This document shows positions 51,834 through 61,599 of a stretch of DNA of 64,000 bases, in pieces. The first letter of the stretch is position 1; each line of letters begins with the position of its first letter. The translations under genes were made by a program, and so were the position numbers. Below the pieces are notes generated by a model. It saw only the letters and a list, made by a program, of their open reading frames with translations. It made no database searches and was not told where the DNA came from. Source of the DNA: Candidatus Thiodiazotropha sp. CDECU1 (lineage in GTDB: Bacteria; Pseudomonadota; Gammaproteobacteria; Chromatiales; Chromatiaceae); the NCBI RefSeq assembly GCF_963455295.1, contig NZ_OY734020.1, positions 2,976,001-3,040,000 of the forward strand, written 5' to 3'.

Positions 51834-53447
51834 TCAACCTCCCGGCTCATCCATCGGCCGGATAGAATCGGTCAGCAGGTGTGCCGAAAACCGCTCCTCC
51901 ATCTCACGCACCAATGGATCACTCTTCAGCTTGGCCTCAGCCTCCTGCTGACGCTCCTGCTGCTGCCGTTTCTGACGCATCGCCGGTGTCTCATCCTCGG
52001 GTACCGCTTCCGTGATCAGGAGTTTTATCTCTTTCCCCAGGAGCCTTGAAATACTCTCCAGCAGGCGCTTTTCCGATTGTCCGACCCGCAACTGCTTCAT
52101 TGATGCATCCAGCGTCAGACGCAGGGTCTGGCCATCCCAGCTGTCAAAGCTACAGTTGTGGGCGAGCTGGCTGGTGATGCCACCCAGCCGCATAGCGTTG
52201 ACGAAGCCCTCCCAATCGGAGGGATCATCAGTGGCGGATGGCTTGGCTGTCGGTTGGGTGGCGCTCTTCACGGCCGTGCTTTTTCCAGCAACCGGTTTGA
52301 CACCCTCTACTGGCTGGGATTTGGCTTGCGAACCGGATGATTCACCCGGCGCCGCTTCGGGTTGGTCCGGTCTGAATGCCAATAGCCGGAGTAGCACCAT
52401 CTCAAAACCACTGCGTGGATCGGGTGCCAGGGCGAGCTCCTTCTGTCCCAACAACACGATCTGATAAAAGAGCTGCACGTCTTCCGCTGATAGGGTCTGG
52501 GCAATCCCGTGCAGACGATCCGGATCATAGACCTCGTCAGGCTCATACTCCGCCACGATCTGCAGCATGCCTATCTGATGCAGCATGGCGAGCAACTCCT
52601 GCAGGGCATTGCTGAAGTCAGCCGCGCGCTCCGCCATCTCCGCCACCAGGGAGATCAGTCGCCGACCATCCGAGTTGGCCAATGCCTCGAGCAAAAGATA
52701 GATCTGATCGGCACCGATAGTACCGATCATGACAGCCACATCGGTCCCCTTGACCTCTCCACCGCCAAATGCAATGGCCTGATCGAGCAGGCTCAAGCCA
52801 TCGCGCATACTGCCATCGGCACCCCGGGCGAGCAGGGAGATCGACTGCTCATCGAAGAGGATCTTCTCCTGCTCCAGGATGTGGCGCAGCTGGGATTCGA
52901 TCTGCTCCCTGTCGAGACGTTTCAGATTGAACTGTAGACAACGGGAGAGAACGGTCACCGGCACCTTTTGCGGATCAGTGGTGGCGAGAATGAATTTCAC
53001 ATGTGGTGGCGGTTCCTCAAGAGTCTTCAATAAAGCATTGAAACTGCTTGCGGAAAACATATGGACTTCATCGATAAGGTAAACCTTGTAACGTCCGCGC
53101 ACCGGCGCATAGGGAACGTTTTCCAACAGCTCCCGGGTTTGATCCACCTTGGTCCTCGATGCGGCATCCACCTCCAGGAGATCCACAAAGCGTCCCTCGT
53201 CGATCTCACGGCAGGCATCACAGACACCACAGGGGGATGCGCTGATCCCTTTTTCGCAATTCAAGGATTTGGCAAAGATTCTCGCCAGGGTGGTCTTGCC
53301 CACACCACGGGTACCGGTAAACAGATAGGCATGATGCAGCTGTTCCCGCTCCAAGGCGTTGGTGAGGGCTTTGACCACATGCTGCTGACCCACCAGCTGG
53401 CTGAACAACTGGGGTCGCCATTTCCGTGCAAGTACCTGATAAGACAT
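51834..53447 (-). CDS. dnaX: DNA polymerase III subunit gamma/tau
   Basis: This is the clamp-loader ATPase, 537 residues. The AAA+ domain has GTRGVGKTTLARIFAKSLNC, the Cys4 zinc module (ASPCGVCDACREI), Walker B VYLIDEVHMFS and sensor LATTDPQKVPVTVLSRCLQF. The collar domain ends near residue 365. A Ser/Pro/Lys-rich linker (about 366-410) is followed by the tau-specific C-terminal domain. The protein is shorter than E. coli tau (643). I found no A6G slippery site at the linker, only a run of five A at 52280-52284, so programmed frameshifting to gamma is not supported. Confidence 0.96.
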   Translation of the reverse strand: MSYQVLARKWRPQLFSQLVGQQHVVKALTNALEREQLHHAYLFTGTRGVGKTTLARIFAKSLNCEKGISASPCGVCDACREIDEGRFVDLLEVDAASRTKVDQTRELLENVPYAPVRGRYKVYLIDEVHMFSASSFNALLKTLEEPPPHVKFILATTDPQKVPVTVLSRCLQFNLKRLDREQIESQLRHILEQEKILFDEQSISLLARGADGSMRDGLSLLDQAIAFGGGEVKGTDVAVMIGTIGADQIYLLLEALANSDGRRLISLVAEMAERAADFSNALQELLAMLHQIGMLQIVAEYEPDEVYDPDRLHGIAQTLSAEDVQLFYQIVLLGQKELALAPDPRSGFEMVLLRLLAFRPDQPEAAPGESSGSQAKSQPVEGVKPVAGKSTAVKSATQPTAKPSATDDPSDWEGFVNAMRLGGITSQLAHNCSFDSWDGQTLRLTLDASMKQLRVGQSEKRLLESISRLLGKEIKLLITEAVPEDETPAMRQKRQQQERQQEAEAKLKSDPLVREMEERFSAHLLTDSIRPMDEPGG

Positions 53448-53537
53448 TTAAACGATTCGTCATCCGCGGACTGAAGATGGGCAGTTTAACCCGAATCAGC
53501 AGTGGAATCACAGCCGCTAGCAGGGCTGTTTGTCAAC

Positions 53538-53801
53538 TCACGCGACGCGGGTCTCCCTGATGGAGGCAATCAGTTCTTCGAACTCATCATCTTCCGGCGC
53601 TTCACCGCCGACACACCAGGCGTGGATTACGGGATCGGGAAAGCCCAACAGCTGAATGAAGAGTCGCTGTAAGCGGGGCGTAAGTCCGGCATAGTGCTGA
53701 TCCAGAAAGGCTTCCAACAGCACATCCAACTCGAGCATGCCGCGCCGGCACTGCCAACGCAGTCTTTCGATATCCGCCAGATCGTTATCCTCGATAATCA
53801 T
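53538..53801 (-). CDS. sdhE: SdhE (CptB/Sdh5) flavinylation factor
   Basis: This 87-residue helical protein assists covalent FAD attachment to SdhA. The conserved RGxxE motif is present (WQCRRGMLELDVLLEAF), as are PRLQRLFIQLLGFPDPVIHA and a C-terminal acidic stretch. It is the last gene of the sdhCDAB-sdhE operon, 9 nt after sdhB, so its role in the same complex is strongly supported by position. Confidence 0.94.
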   Translation of the reverse strand: MIIEDNDLADIERLRWQCRRGMLELDVLLEAFLDQHYAGLTPRLQRLFIQLLGFPDPVIHAWCVGGEAPEDDEFEELIASIRETRVA

Positions 53802-53810
53802 GTGCCAGGC

Positions 53811-54503
53811 TCAGATGGCATCCTTCAGCATGATGGCCTTGATATGGCCAATCGCCTTGGTGGGATTGAGCTCCTTCGGACAGGATTCCACACAGTTCAT
53901 AATGGTATGGCAGCGGAACAGCTTATACGGCCCCTCAAGTTTGTCGAGCCGCTCCTCCTTGGCCTGATCACGGCTATCGGCCAGGAACCGACAGGCACTC
54001 AATAGTGCCTGGGGACCCAGGAATTTATCCGGATTCCACCAGAAGGATGGACAGGAGGTGGAACAGCAGCCGCACATGATGCACTCATACAGGCCATCGA
54101 GTTTGTTTCTCTCTTCAGGCGACTGGAGAATCTCCTGCTCAGGCAATGGGTCCTTGCGAATCAGCCAGGGGTCAACCTGTTTGTATTGGGCATAGAACTG
54201 ACTCATATCCACCACCAGGTCTCGAATCACCGGGCGGCCTGGAAAAGGTCTGACCTCCACCGGTTCCTTCAAGTCAGCCACAGCTGTAATACAGGCGAGT
54301 TTGTTGCTGCCGTTGACATTCACACCATCGGAACCGCAAACCCCTTCACCGCATGAGTGCCTGAAGGTAAAGGACTCATCCTGGGCCTGTATCGCCAGCA
54401 GGGCATCACGCAACATCATCCCCTGACGTGGTTCGACATCGAACTCCTGCATATAGGGCTCGTTGTCGGTATCCGGGTTATAACGGTAGACACTGAATTT
54501 CAT
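53811..54503 (-). CDS. sdhB: Succinate dehydrogenase iron-sulfur subunit
   Basis: SdhB carries the [2Fe-2S], [4Fe-4S] and [3Fe-4S] centres of respiratory complex II. The 230-residue protein shows the 2Fe cysteines (HSCGEGVCGSDGVNVNG, LACI), and the two C-terminal cluster motifs (CIMCGCCSTSCPSFWWN and CHTIMNCVESCPKELNPTKA). The length is normal. It is separated from sdhA by a 100-nt spacer filled by a large hairpin, unusual for this operon. Confidence 0.97.
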   Translation of the reverse strand: MKFSVYRYNPDTDNEPYMQEFDVEPRQGMMLRDALLAIQAQDESFTFRHSCGEGVCGSDGVNVNGSNKLACITAVADLKEPVEVRPFPGRPVIRDLVVDMSQFYAQYKQVDPWLIRKDPLPEQEILQSPEERNKLDGLYECIMCGCCSTSCPSFWWNPDKFLGPQALLSACRFLADSRDQAKEERLDKLEGPYKLFRCHTIMNCVESCPKELNPTKAIGHIKAIMLKDAI

Positions 54504-54522
54504 TTCAAAACCTCGTTGCTTC

Positions 54523-54602
54523 GAGTTTTTAGTTTTGAGTAGTGAGTTTTGAGTTATGGTGTTCGCCGCAACTTAAAACTAAAAACTTATAACTAAAAAC
54601 TC
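54523..54602. repeat. Imperfect 33-nt inverted repeat between sdhA and sdhB
   Basis: Arms at 54523-54555 and 54570-54602 are made of degenerate AAAACTN/AGTTTTN heptads and pair over most of their length, including 12 perfect outer bases (GAGTTTTTAGTT). A 14-nt loop lies between. The outer arm touches the sdhA stop codon. It shares its unit with the AAAACTC tandem upstream of dapL. In the sdh transcript it would form a long stem that could protect the upstream message or lower sdhB translation. Confidence 0.75.
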
Positions 54603-54603
54603 T

Positions 54604-56364
54604 TCAGTAAACCCTTTCCTTCGGCGGAAAGCTCTCAACAGTCAAAGGCTGTGACCGCACACCCTTGTAATCGAGCTTGTCGTTCTCCTTCCAATAGAGG
54701 GTATGTTTCATCCACTCCACATCATCCCGTTTCGGATAGTCTGGTCTTGAGTGGGCGCCGCGGCTCTCCTTACGGTGCAATGCGGACACTGCAATCGACA
54801 AACCCACATCGATCAGGTTCTCCAGCTCCAGGGCTTCGGTTCGATTGGTATTGAAGGTGGAGGAGTGGTCAGTAAGTCGAACCTCACTCAACTTCTCCCG
54901 CAGCTGCTTCACCTTCTCGACCCCCTCCGCCATCATGTCCTCGACGCGGAATACGCCGGCATGATCCTCCATGGTCTTGCGGAAATCGTTGCGCAACTGA
55001 CTGACGGTGATACCATCACCCTTGCTATCCCACCGCTGCAGCCGCGCCATGGACTGCTCGACACTCGCTTCGTCGAGTGGGCGATGACCTGAATTATCTT
55101 TCACATACTCGATGATGTTGTGCCCAGCCAGACGGCCAAACACCAGGATATCGAGCAGGGAGTTGCCACCCAGCCGATTGGCCCCATGCACCGATGCACA
55201 GGCACACTCGCCAGCGGCATAGAGTCCCGGTAGATGATCCCCATTATCATCCGCGCTGGGCATCACCCGGCCGAAACGATCCGTGGGGATACCACCCATT
55301 ACATAGTGGGCCGTGGGAAACACAGGTATCGGTTCTTTCACCGGATCGACGCCGGCAAAGATCTTGGAGCTCTCGCGGATACCCGGCAGACGCTTGGAGA
55401 TAACCTCCTCGCCCAGATGGTTGACCTTCAACAACACGTGATCCGCTTCCGGGCCGACACCATGACCGTCACGCACTTCAGTGACGATGGATCGGGCCAC
55501 CACGTCGCGGCTGGCAAGATCTTTTGCATTCGGTGCATACTTCTCCATGAAGCGGTCACCATCCTTGTTAATGAGGTAACCCCCCTCGCCTCGCACGCCC
55601 TCGGTGATCAGCATGCCCTTGCCGGCGATGCCGGTGGGATGAAACTGGAAAAACTCCATGTCCATCAGCGGCAGGCCGGCACGTAATGCCATCGCCATGC
55701 CATCACCGGTGTTGATATGGGCGTTACTGGTGGTCCTGAAGACCTGTCCGCAGCCTCCGGTTGCCAGCAGCGTGGTCTTGGACTCGATCAACAGCGGCTC
55801 CCCGGTTGCAATGTTCAACACCAGGGCGCCCAATACGAATCCCTCGCCATCCCTGATCAGGTCGATGGCGAAGTACTCGTCATAGAAATGGGTCTTGGCG
55901 CGGATGTTCTGTTGATAGAGGGTGTGCAGGATCGCATGCCCGGTGCGGTCAGCGGCTGCGCAGGTACGTGCCGCCTGCTCTCCGCCGAAGTCCTGACTCT
56001 GGCCGCCGAATGCCCGCTGGTAGATCTTGCCATTGGCGAGACGCGAGAATGGTACGCCGTTGTGTTCCAGTTCATACACCGTGGGTATCGCTTCACGGCA
56101 CATATACTCGATGGCATCCTGGTCGCCGAGATAGTCAGATCCCTTGACGGTATCGAACATATGCCAATGCCAGTTGTCAGGCAGCACATTGGCCAGGGCG
56201 GCATTCACTCCCCCCTGCGCCGCCACCGTATGGGAACGGGTGGGAAATACCTTGGAGACCACTGCCACCTTGAGGTTCGCATTGGCCAGTTGCAGGGCGG
56301 CGTTTAAACCGGCACCGCCTGCCCCGAGAATGAGTGTGTCGAATCGTTGCTTTTCCAGTGCCAT
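54604..56364 (-). CDS. sdhA: Succinate dehydrogenase flavoprotein subunit
   Basis: This is the catalytic subunit oxidising succinate to fumarate, 586 residues. It has the FAD dinucleotide-binding motif LILGAGGAGLNAALQLA, the flavinylated-His segment PTRSHTVAAQGGVNAAL, the active-site MDMEFFQFHPTGIAGKG, VVARSIVTEVRDGHGVG, HYVMGGIPTD and the C-terminal KRDDVEWMKHTLYW. All family landmarks are intact. The spacing to sdhD is 19 nt. Confidence 0.97.
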   Translation of the reverse strand: MALEKQRFDTLILGAGGAGLNAALQLANANLKVAVVSKVFPTRSHTVAAQGGVNAALANVLPDNWHWHMFDTVKGSDYLGDQDAIEYMCREAIPTVYELEHNGVPFSRLANGKIYQRAFGGQSQDFGGEQAARTCAAADRTGHAILHTLYQQNIRAKTHFYDEYFAIDLIRDGEGFVLGALVLNIATGEPLLIESKTTLLATGGCGQVFRTTSNAHINTGDGMAMALRAGLPLMDMEFFQFHPTGIAGKGMLITEGVRGEGGYLINKDGDRFMEKYAPNAKDLASRDVVARSIVTEVRDGHGVGPEADHVLLKVNHLGEEVISKRLPGIRESSKIFAGVDPVKEPIPVFPTAHYVMGGIPTDRFGRVMPSADDNGDHLPGLYAAGECACASVHGANRLGGNSLLDILVFGRLAGHNIIEYVKDNSGHRPLDEASVEQSMARLQRWDSKGDGITVSQLRNDFRKTMEDHAGVFRVEDMMAEGVEKVKQLREKLSEVRLTDHSSTFNTNRTEALELENLIDVGLSIAVSALHRKESRGAHSRPDYPKRDDVEWMKHTLYWKENDKLDYKGVRSQPLTVESFPPKERVY

Positions 56365-56383
56365 CTTGTTGTGAACCTTTTTC

Positions 56384-56725
56384 TTAGGCGGTAGCCGCCG
56401 TAAAGATAATCTGCAGAACCCAAAGCGCGCAGCCGACCAGGACGAAACCGACCAGCGTCAGCAGTGTCACGCGTAGCGCGGTGGGGTGGATATAGTCGAT
56501 AAGTACATCACGAAAACCGACCCAGGCATGCAGCAGCAGGGAGGCGAAAAAGAGCAGCAGACCGAGCCCGACCAAGGGGTGAGCCACCCATCCCTGCCAT
56601 GCACTAAAATCCTGCGGCGGATTGAAGATCATCTGCTGCAGTACAAAGACAATGAACAGCAATAGATAGATTGCGGTTGCACGCTGAAGAAACCAGGCCC
56701 TCAGACCAGTCGCACGACGACTCAT
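56384..56725 (-). CDS. sdhD: Succinate dehydrogenase membrane anchor SdhD
   Basis: This 113-residue protein has three TM helices (RATAIYLLLFIVFVLQQMI; LLLFFASLLLHAWVGFRDVL; LTLVGFVLVGCALWVLQIIF). The second carries the heme/quinone-region His (LLHAWVGFRDVLIDY). The ATG at 56725 overlaps the sdhC stop (ATGA); a longer frame upstream lies inside sdhC. Together with SdhC it binds heme b and ubiquinone. Confidence 0.92.
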   Translation of the reverse strand: MSRRATGLRAWFLQRATAIYLLLFIVFVLQQMIFNPPQDFSAWQGWVAHPLVGLGLLLFFASLLLHAWVGFRDVLIDYIHPTALRVTLLTLVGFVLVGCALWVLQIIFTAATA

Positions 56726-57102
56726 AGCAGACCTCCCAATAAAATCAGCGCCAACACAGGTGCAACCAGTGTCACTGCCCATGCGGTTTGACGGAACATA
56801 GGTTTCTCAACGCCGATATCGATGTCTATCAACAGATAGCGGATACCCGCCAGGAAATGGTGCATCAGCCCCCATACAAAGAGAAACAGGATCAACTTCA
56901 CAAGGCCATTGGCGAATAGCCCCTTGGCAGCGGCAAACCCATCGGGACCACTGAGAGAAAGATCGAGTAGATAGATAAGAAGCGGGATCGCCAATACCAT
57001 CACCACACCGGTAGCGCGATGAATGATCGACATGATACCGGCCATTGGCAGGCGTATCTTAAAAAGATTGAGAAAGACCGGTCTCGGGTTAGTCTCTTGC
57101 AT
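56722..57102 (-). CDS. sdhC: Succinate dehydrogenase cytochrome b556 subunit SdhC
   Basis: This 126-residue protein has three TM helices. It has the conserved N-terminal PRPVFLNLFKIRLPMAGIMS then IIHRATGVVMVL (Ser/His/Arg of the quinone site) and the heme-ligand region WGLMHHFLAGIRYLLID. The ATG at 57102 is used because GGAAAAGAG lies right before it; an in-frame TTG at 57117 would add five residues. It is the first gene of the sdhCDAB-sdhE operon; the promoter must lie in the 102 nt before it, downstream of maeB. Confidence 0.93.
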   Translation of the reverse strand: MQETNPRPVFLNLFKIRLPMAGIMSIIHRATGVVMVLAIPLLIYLLDLSLSGPDGFAAAKGLFANGLVKLILFLFVWGLMHHFLAGIRYLLIDIDIGVEKPMFRQTAWAVTLVAPVLALILLGGLL

Positions 57103-57219
57103 GTTTCTCTTTTCCAATACTGTTTATGTTAAACGAGATCAGAGTCGAACTGCTAAAGGCTCTGAGGATCAGCTGCCCTATGTTTGAAGCGACTCACTCC
57201 AAACAAAATCACTCATAAT

Positions 57220-59499
57220 TCAATCCTTGTTCATCATACAACTGGCGCGTACCGAAGCGAGTGCAGTCATATTCAACAATCCACGCACACTGATGCTGGG
57301 TGTAACCACATGGGCCGATTTTGCACTGCCAATGAGAATCGGTCCGATCGCAATCCCATCGCCGAGCATTTTCATCATATTGAAGGCCACGTTTGCCGCA
57401 TCCTGATTTGGCATGATCAGCAGATTGGCCCGGTCCTTGAGTTGTGAATTGGGAAAACGGGCAGTACGCAGCTCTTCCGACAGGGCAAGATCGGCATGCA
57501 TCTCTCCCTCGATTTCCAGATCCGGCATGCGCTTGCGCACAATCCCCAAAGCCTCACGCATCTTAATTGCTGAAGAGGAGTTGTGACTACCGAAATTTGA
57601 ATGAGAGATCAGCGCCACTTTGGGCTGAATACCGAACCATAACACCTCTTCAGCGCATAGCGAGACAATCTCGGCAATATCCTCTGCCGAAGGATCCTCT
57701 TGTACATAGGTATCCGCAATGAACAGGGTTCCGGATTGCAATACCAGGGCATTCATGGAGGTGAGCTTATTGATACCGCTCTCGGTACCGATAATCTTGC
57801 GCACATAATCGAGATGGGTCCAATACCGACCCACGGTCCCGCAGATCATGGCATCCGCATCCCCCGATGCCACCACCACCGACGCCAGAACAGTGTGGTT
57901 TTGGCGCAGTTTTTCACGTGCCTCCTTGGGTGAATAGCCACGCCGTTGCAGCCGCTCTAACAGGATCTTGGCATAGAGGTCGAAGTGGGGGTTATCAAAG
58001 GGATCGAGGAGTTCGACATCAACCCCTTCACGCATTCTCAACCCAAGGGCTGCAATACGCTCGTTAATGGTTTCACGCCGTCCTATGAGTACGGGGATGG
58101 CGATACCCTGATCCACAGCCTGCTGAGCCACTTCCAGGACACGCGCTTCCTGGCCCTCTGCATAGACCACCCGACGTACCTCTTCACTGGCCCTTTCAAA
58201 CACCGGACGCATCGGAATGCTGGTACGGAAAACCCTGTGCTGCAGGCGGTTACGATAGCTCTCCAAATCGGTTATCGGTCGTTGCGCAACCCCGGACTCC
58301 ATCGCCGCAATCGCCACCGCGTAGGGGACGCTCTCCATTAAGCGGGGATCGAAGGGTTTCGGGATCAGGTAGTCAGGTCCGAACTGCAGCTGCTGGCCGC
58401 CATAGGCGGAACGCACCACATCCGAGGACTCCGCTTGAGCCATCTCGGCAAGGGCGCGCACACAGGCCAATTTCATAGCACTGTTGATCTCGGTCGCCCC
58501 CACGTCAAGGGCACCGCGAAACAGAAAGGGAAAGCAGAGAACATTATTGACCTGATTGGGATAATCGGTTCTGCCCGTCGCCAGGATCGCGTCCGGTCTG
58601 ACTGCCTTTGCCGCTTCCGGCATGATCTCCGGGACCGGGTTCGCCAGCGCCAGGACAAGCGGATCAGGCGCCATTTTCGCAAGCCAATCCCCTTTCAAAA
58701 CGCCGGCGGCGGATAGTCCTAGAAATATATCAGCCCCTTCCAGGGCCTGTTCCAAGGTACGATGGGGGGTATCCACAGCATAGGCCCCCTTGTAGGAGTC
58801 CATCTCACCGGTGCGGCCCTTATACACCACACCGCTGATATCGGTAACGATGATATGCTCTCGCCGCATCCCCATATCGATCAGCAGACCGAGACAGGCC
58901 AAGGCAGCCGCACCCGCACCGGCGGTAACCAGCTTAACCTCCTCGATAGCCTTACCCACCACCTTGAGTCCATTCAGAATAGCGGCGCAAACCACTATCG
59001 CGGTGCCATGCTGATCATCATGGAACACCGGAACATTCATGCGCTCCTTGAGTGCCTGTTCGATAATAAAGCAATCCGGCGCCTTGATATCTTCAAGATT
59101 GATGCCACCAAAACTTGGCTCAAGCCGCGCCACGGTCTCGATAAATAGTTGCGGATCCTGTTCGTCGATTTCGATATCGAAGACATCGATATCTGCAAAC
59201 TGTTTGAACAGTACCGCCTTGCCCTCCATGACAGGTTTGGAGGCAAGACTGCCGATAGAGCCGAGACCGAGAACGGCTGTGCCATTGGTCACCACAGCCA
59301 CCAGATTTCCCCGGGCGGTATAGTCTGCCGCTTTATTGGGGTCCGCTTCGATCTCTTCGCAGGCGACGGCCACACCGGGTGAATAGGCGAGTGCCAGATC
59401 TCTCTGGTTAGCCATCGGTTTGGTGGCCTTGATCTCAAGCTTGCCTGGTTTTGGTGAGCGATGATAGTCGAGCGCTGCCTGTCTCAACTCATGAGGCAT
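57220..59499 (-). CDS. maeB: NADP-dependent malic enzyme with phosphotransacetylase-like domain
   Basis: This 759-residue enzyme decarboxylates malate to pyruvate. The malic domain has [56 protein letters not shown] and [20 protein letters not shown]. The NAD(P) region has [20 protein letters not shown]. From about residue 430 there is a phosphate acetyltransferase-like domain ([53 protein letters not shown]) that binds acetyl-CoA as a regulator in MaeB. The size and layout match MaeB. It is upstream of the sdh operon on the same strand. Confidence 0.95.
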   Translation of the reverse strand: MPHELRQAALDYHRSPKPGKLEIKATKPMANQRDLALAYSPGVAVACEEIEADPNKAADYTARGNLVAVVTNGTAVLGLGSIGSLASKPVMEGKAVLFKQFADIDVFDIEIDEQDPQLFIETVARLEPSFGGINLEDIKAPDCFIIEQALKERMNVPVFHDDQHGTAIVVCAAILNGLKVVGKAIEEVKLVTAGAGAAALACLGLLIDMGMRREHIIVTDISGVVYKGRTGEMDSYKGAYAVDTPHRTLEQALEGADIFLGLSAAGVLKGDWLAKMAPDPLVLALANPVPEIMPEAAKAVRPDAILATGRTDYPNQVNNVLCFPFLFRGALDVGATEINSAMKLACVRALAEMAQAESSDVVRSAYGGQQLQFGPDYLIPKPFDPRLMESVPYAVAIAAMESGVAQRPITDLESYRNRLQHRVFRTSIPMRPVFERASEEVRRVVYAEGQEARVLEVAQQAVDQGIAIPVLIGRRETINERIAALGLRMREGVDVELLDPFDNPHFDLYAKILLERLQRRGYSPKEAREKLRQNHTVLASVVVASGDADAMICGTVGRYWTHLDYVRKIIGTESGINKLTSMNALVLQSGTLFIADTYVQEDPSAEDIAEIVSLCAEEVLWFGIQPKVALISHSNFGSHNSSSAIKMREALGIVRKRMPDLEIEGEMHADLALSEELRTARFPNSQLKDRANLLIMPNQDAANVAFNMMKMLGDGIAIGPILIGSAKSAHVVTPSISVRGLLNMTALASVRASCMMNKD

Positions 59500-59712
59500 A
59501 GAGTGGTTGTCCTCGATTCAGGTGGTCAGTGATTCAGTAGAGTGTAGCCGAGGGTTAATCAATATATGCACAATAGTGAGCATTAATAGAAGCAATACTC
59601 AACTGTAGTACTATTGATAAACGAATATTAAACCAGCAGAGAGACGGAAAGTCCAGGCCAAACCTAGCCTCCCGGTAACATCCCTATCATCAGAATGTAA
59701 AAAAGACCCAGG

Positions 59713-60603
59713 TTATTTACTTTTATCATTGTTGATATCACCCCAGGAGACATCCCAGGGGCTGTTGAGCCAGCGGCTTGCAGCAGAGGAAAAACTCATA
59801 TCCGTCTGTTCATCTTCCACACCACCAATTTCGATCGCCTCCACCTCAGCCACCTCAATGTTCGTCTCCTCCACACTGAGAACCTCTTCCGACTCCATCA
59901 CAAAGCTGAGTTTATTCAGGGAAGCCCCTTTATCCAACAGCTTGATATCCCGCTCCAGATTGTCAACCACACCCCTGAGCACCTGTTTCATGCCATCGGG
60001 ATAGTTCGGGTTTTCAAGCATTGCCTTAACATCGTCCTGCATCTCGACGATCTTCTCCTTGGCCCTGACCCGCTGCTGGCCCTCCTGGGCCTCCAGATGC
60101 AGGAGTTGCTCTTTGATGAGTGACGCTGAGACTGGGATCGGCGACCCAGGGGTGGCGACTCCACGCTTGCGCAGCAATACCCTTAACGAAACCGCGGTTT
60201 GAGCCGTACGTTTGAACTCATCGAGCAGATCAAATGGATTGGCATCACTCGCATCGCTGGAGAGCGAGATAAACTCGATACTCTCATCACCGCTGTAATC
60301 CAGACCGGAGTAGCGCAGGATCTTTTCCAGCTGCCCCTTAACGATCAGTTCGAGATTGTTGAAATATTGTTTGATTTTGCTGACTGGCAGATTGCGCAGG
60401 GAATCACTCAGGGAACTGTAGAGATTGAGCCCGTCTTCCGGTATGTCCTTGGAGTCCACACCGAGCACCAGCACGGCATTCAGACTATCCTGCATACTCT
60501 CAATCGCCTTGGTGATATCGACGATCTGTTTGAGGATCTGTCGTTTGCTTTCCAGTGACGAGATATCGGCCTGCAAGGCATCAGCATCGTGATCAGGTGC
60601 CAT
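59713..60603 (-). CDS. Coiled-coil protein of unknown function
   Basis: This 296-residue soluble, acidic protein is dominated by helices. The N-terminal part (ISSLESKRQILKQIVDITKA, IESMQDSLNAVLVLGV) and the middle (VRAKEKIVEMQDDVKAMLEN) are likely coiled coils. The C-terminal 60 residues are very acidic and probably disordered (ETNIEVAEVEAIEIGGVEDE), ending in SRWLNSPWDVSWGD. No signal peptide or TM segment is seen. I do not recognise a family. Confidence 0.7.
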   Translation of the reverse strand: MAPDHDADALQADISSLESKRQILKQIVDITKAIESMQDSLNAVLVLGVDSKDIPEDGLNLYSSLSDSLRNLPVSKIKQYFNNLELIVKGQLEKILRYSGLDYSGDESIEFISLSSDASDANPFDLLDEFKRTAQTAVSLRVLLRKRGVATPGSPIPVSASLIKEQLLHLEAQEGQQRVRAKEKIVEMQDDVKAMLENPNYPDGMKQVLRGVVDNLERDIKLLDKGASLNKLSFVMESEEVLSVEETNIEVAEVEAIEIGGVEDEQTDMSFSSAASRWLNSPWDVSWGDINNDKSK

Positions 60604-60831
60604 AACTATTTTTTACCTCGGGGAATGATTCAGTCTATCCTTCTCCACCCGGGAGATTATTGCTCTATAGAGGGAACGCTCCTTGGTCGTTTGAGTTCGC
60701 CCACCCTATCGACACGCTTACTCAGGCATATCGGCACACGCCAGGCCTGCTTGAACAATCCAGGGGCTGGATTCCCATTCTTATTGAGAGCTGCATCGCA
60801 CTCCCGACAGGCACAACGGGGGCCGGCCGTT

Positions 60832-61569
60832 TCAGGGATGATTGCGAATAGACTGGGCAAGTTCCCGGACAAATGCAGCGGCTACCCGGGCACGGCCATT
60901 TTCATTCAGATGACCGCCGTCATTGGTATATTCTCCGATCAGCGAATAGTAGGTCTGGCCGTCCATTTTAAACGACTCCCTTTTGCCATCGGCATAGGTG
61001 GACTCGCTCGCGGCAATATCAACGATTGGGGAATGACTGAAACTGGAACGGAGCAACTGATTGAATTGATTGCGTTTGATATTATCCAGTTTGCTGTTGT
61101 TCGGCCTGCCCAGAAGCTCTCTTATCCATACCGACAGGCCACCAGGCGTGTGCCTGAGAGGCATTGTAGTATGAATGAATGTAATCTCCGGATGCCTGTT
61201 TATAAGCTCATCCATGATGCCCTTGTAATCGGTGAACAACTGCTGGACATCTGAGTCCCGGTCGACATCGATATAGCAAAATTTCAACAAAGCGTAGTCG
61301 ATCTTCCCGGCGAGTTCCTGATCGATGAGCCTGGCAAAATCAACACATTTACTCAGTGGCTCCGTGTTCTTGCCCACTGCCGTGTGCAGCAGACACCCGG
61401 AGGCCTCACCGATCTCTGCGCTATCTGTTGTGATCTTAAGATCAACCCCCGGATAGTCCCCGATTAGATCTTCCATGCCGGCGATAATATTCTTGCCCAC
61501 GGATTGATGCCCAAAAAACACCCTTGCGGTTGCCAGGGTTTTCAAATCCTGCTCCAATGTCTGCCCCAC
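60832..61569 (-). CDS. SGNH-hydrolase-like protein
   Basis: This 245-residue protein has features of the SGNH/GDSL fold. The N-terminal block reads ARVFFGHQSVGKNIIAGMED (Ser in HQSVG at the nucleophile position), a middle block reads YALLKFCYIDVDRDSD, and a C-terminal block reads NDGGHLNENGRARVAAAFV (the Asp-x-x-His-like dyad DGGH-LN). There is no signal peptide, so it is probably cytoplasmic. Such enzymes remove acetyl or other acyl groups from sugars or lipids; the substrate is unknown. It follows the DAHP synthase gene by 30 nt on the same strand. Confidence 0.65.
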   Translation of the reverse strand: MGQTLEQDLKTLATARVFFGHQSVGKNIIAGMEDLIGDYPGVDLKITTDSAEIGEASGCLLHTAVGKNTEPLSKCVDFARLIDQELAGKIDYALLKFCYIDVDRDSDVQQLFTDYKGIMDELINRHPEITFIHTTMPLRHTPGGLSVWIRELLGRPNNSKLDNIKRNQFNQLLRSSFSHSPIVDIAASESTYADGKRESFKMDGQTYYSLIGEYTNDGGHLNENGRARVAAAFVRELAQSIRNHP

Positions 61570-61599
61570 GGCTGATGCCTCCCCTTGATGAGTCTTCTC

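Noticed and set aside
52280-52284. Programmed frameshift site in dnaX
   Set aside because: Only five A residues in frame GGA AAA AGC are present; the A6G slippery heptamer and a following stem were not found.
60657-60872. 71-codon minus-strand frame overlapping the end of the SGNH-like gene
   Set aside because: It overlaps a better-supported gene in another frame and lacks a start signal; the Cys/Arg/Pro mix looks like shadow coding.
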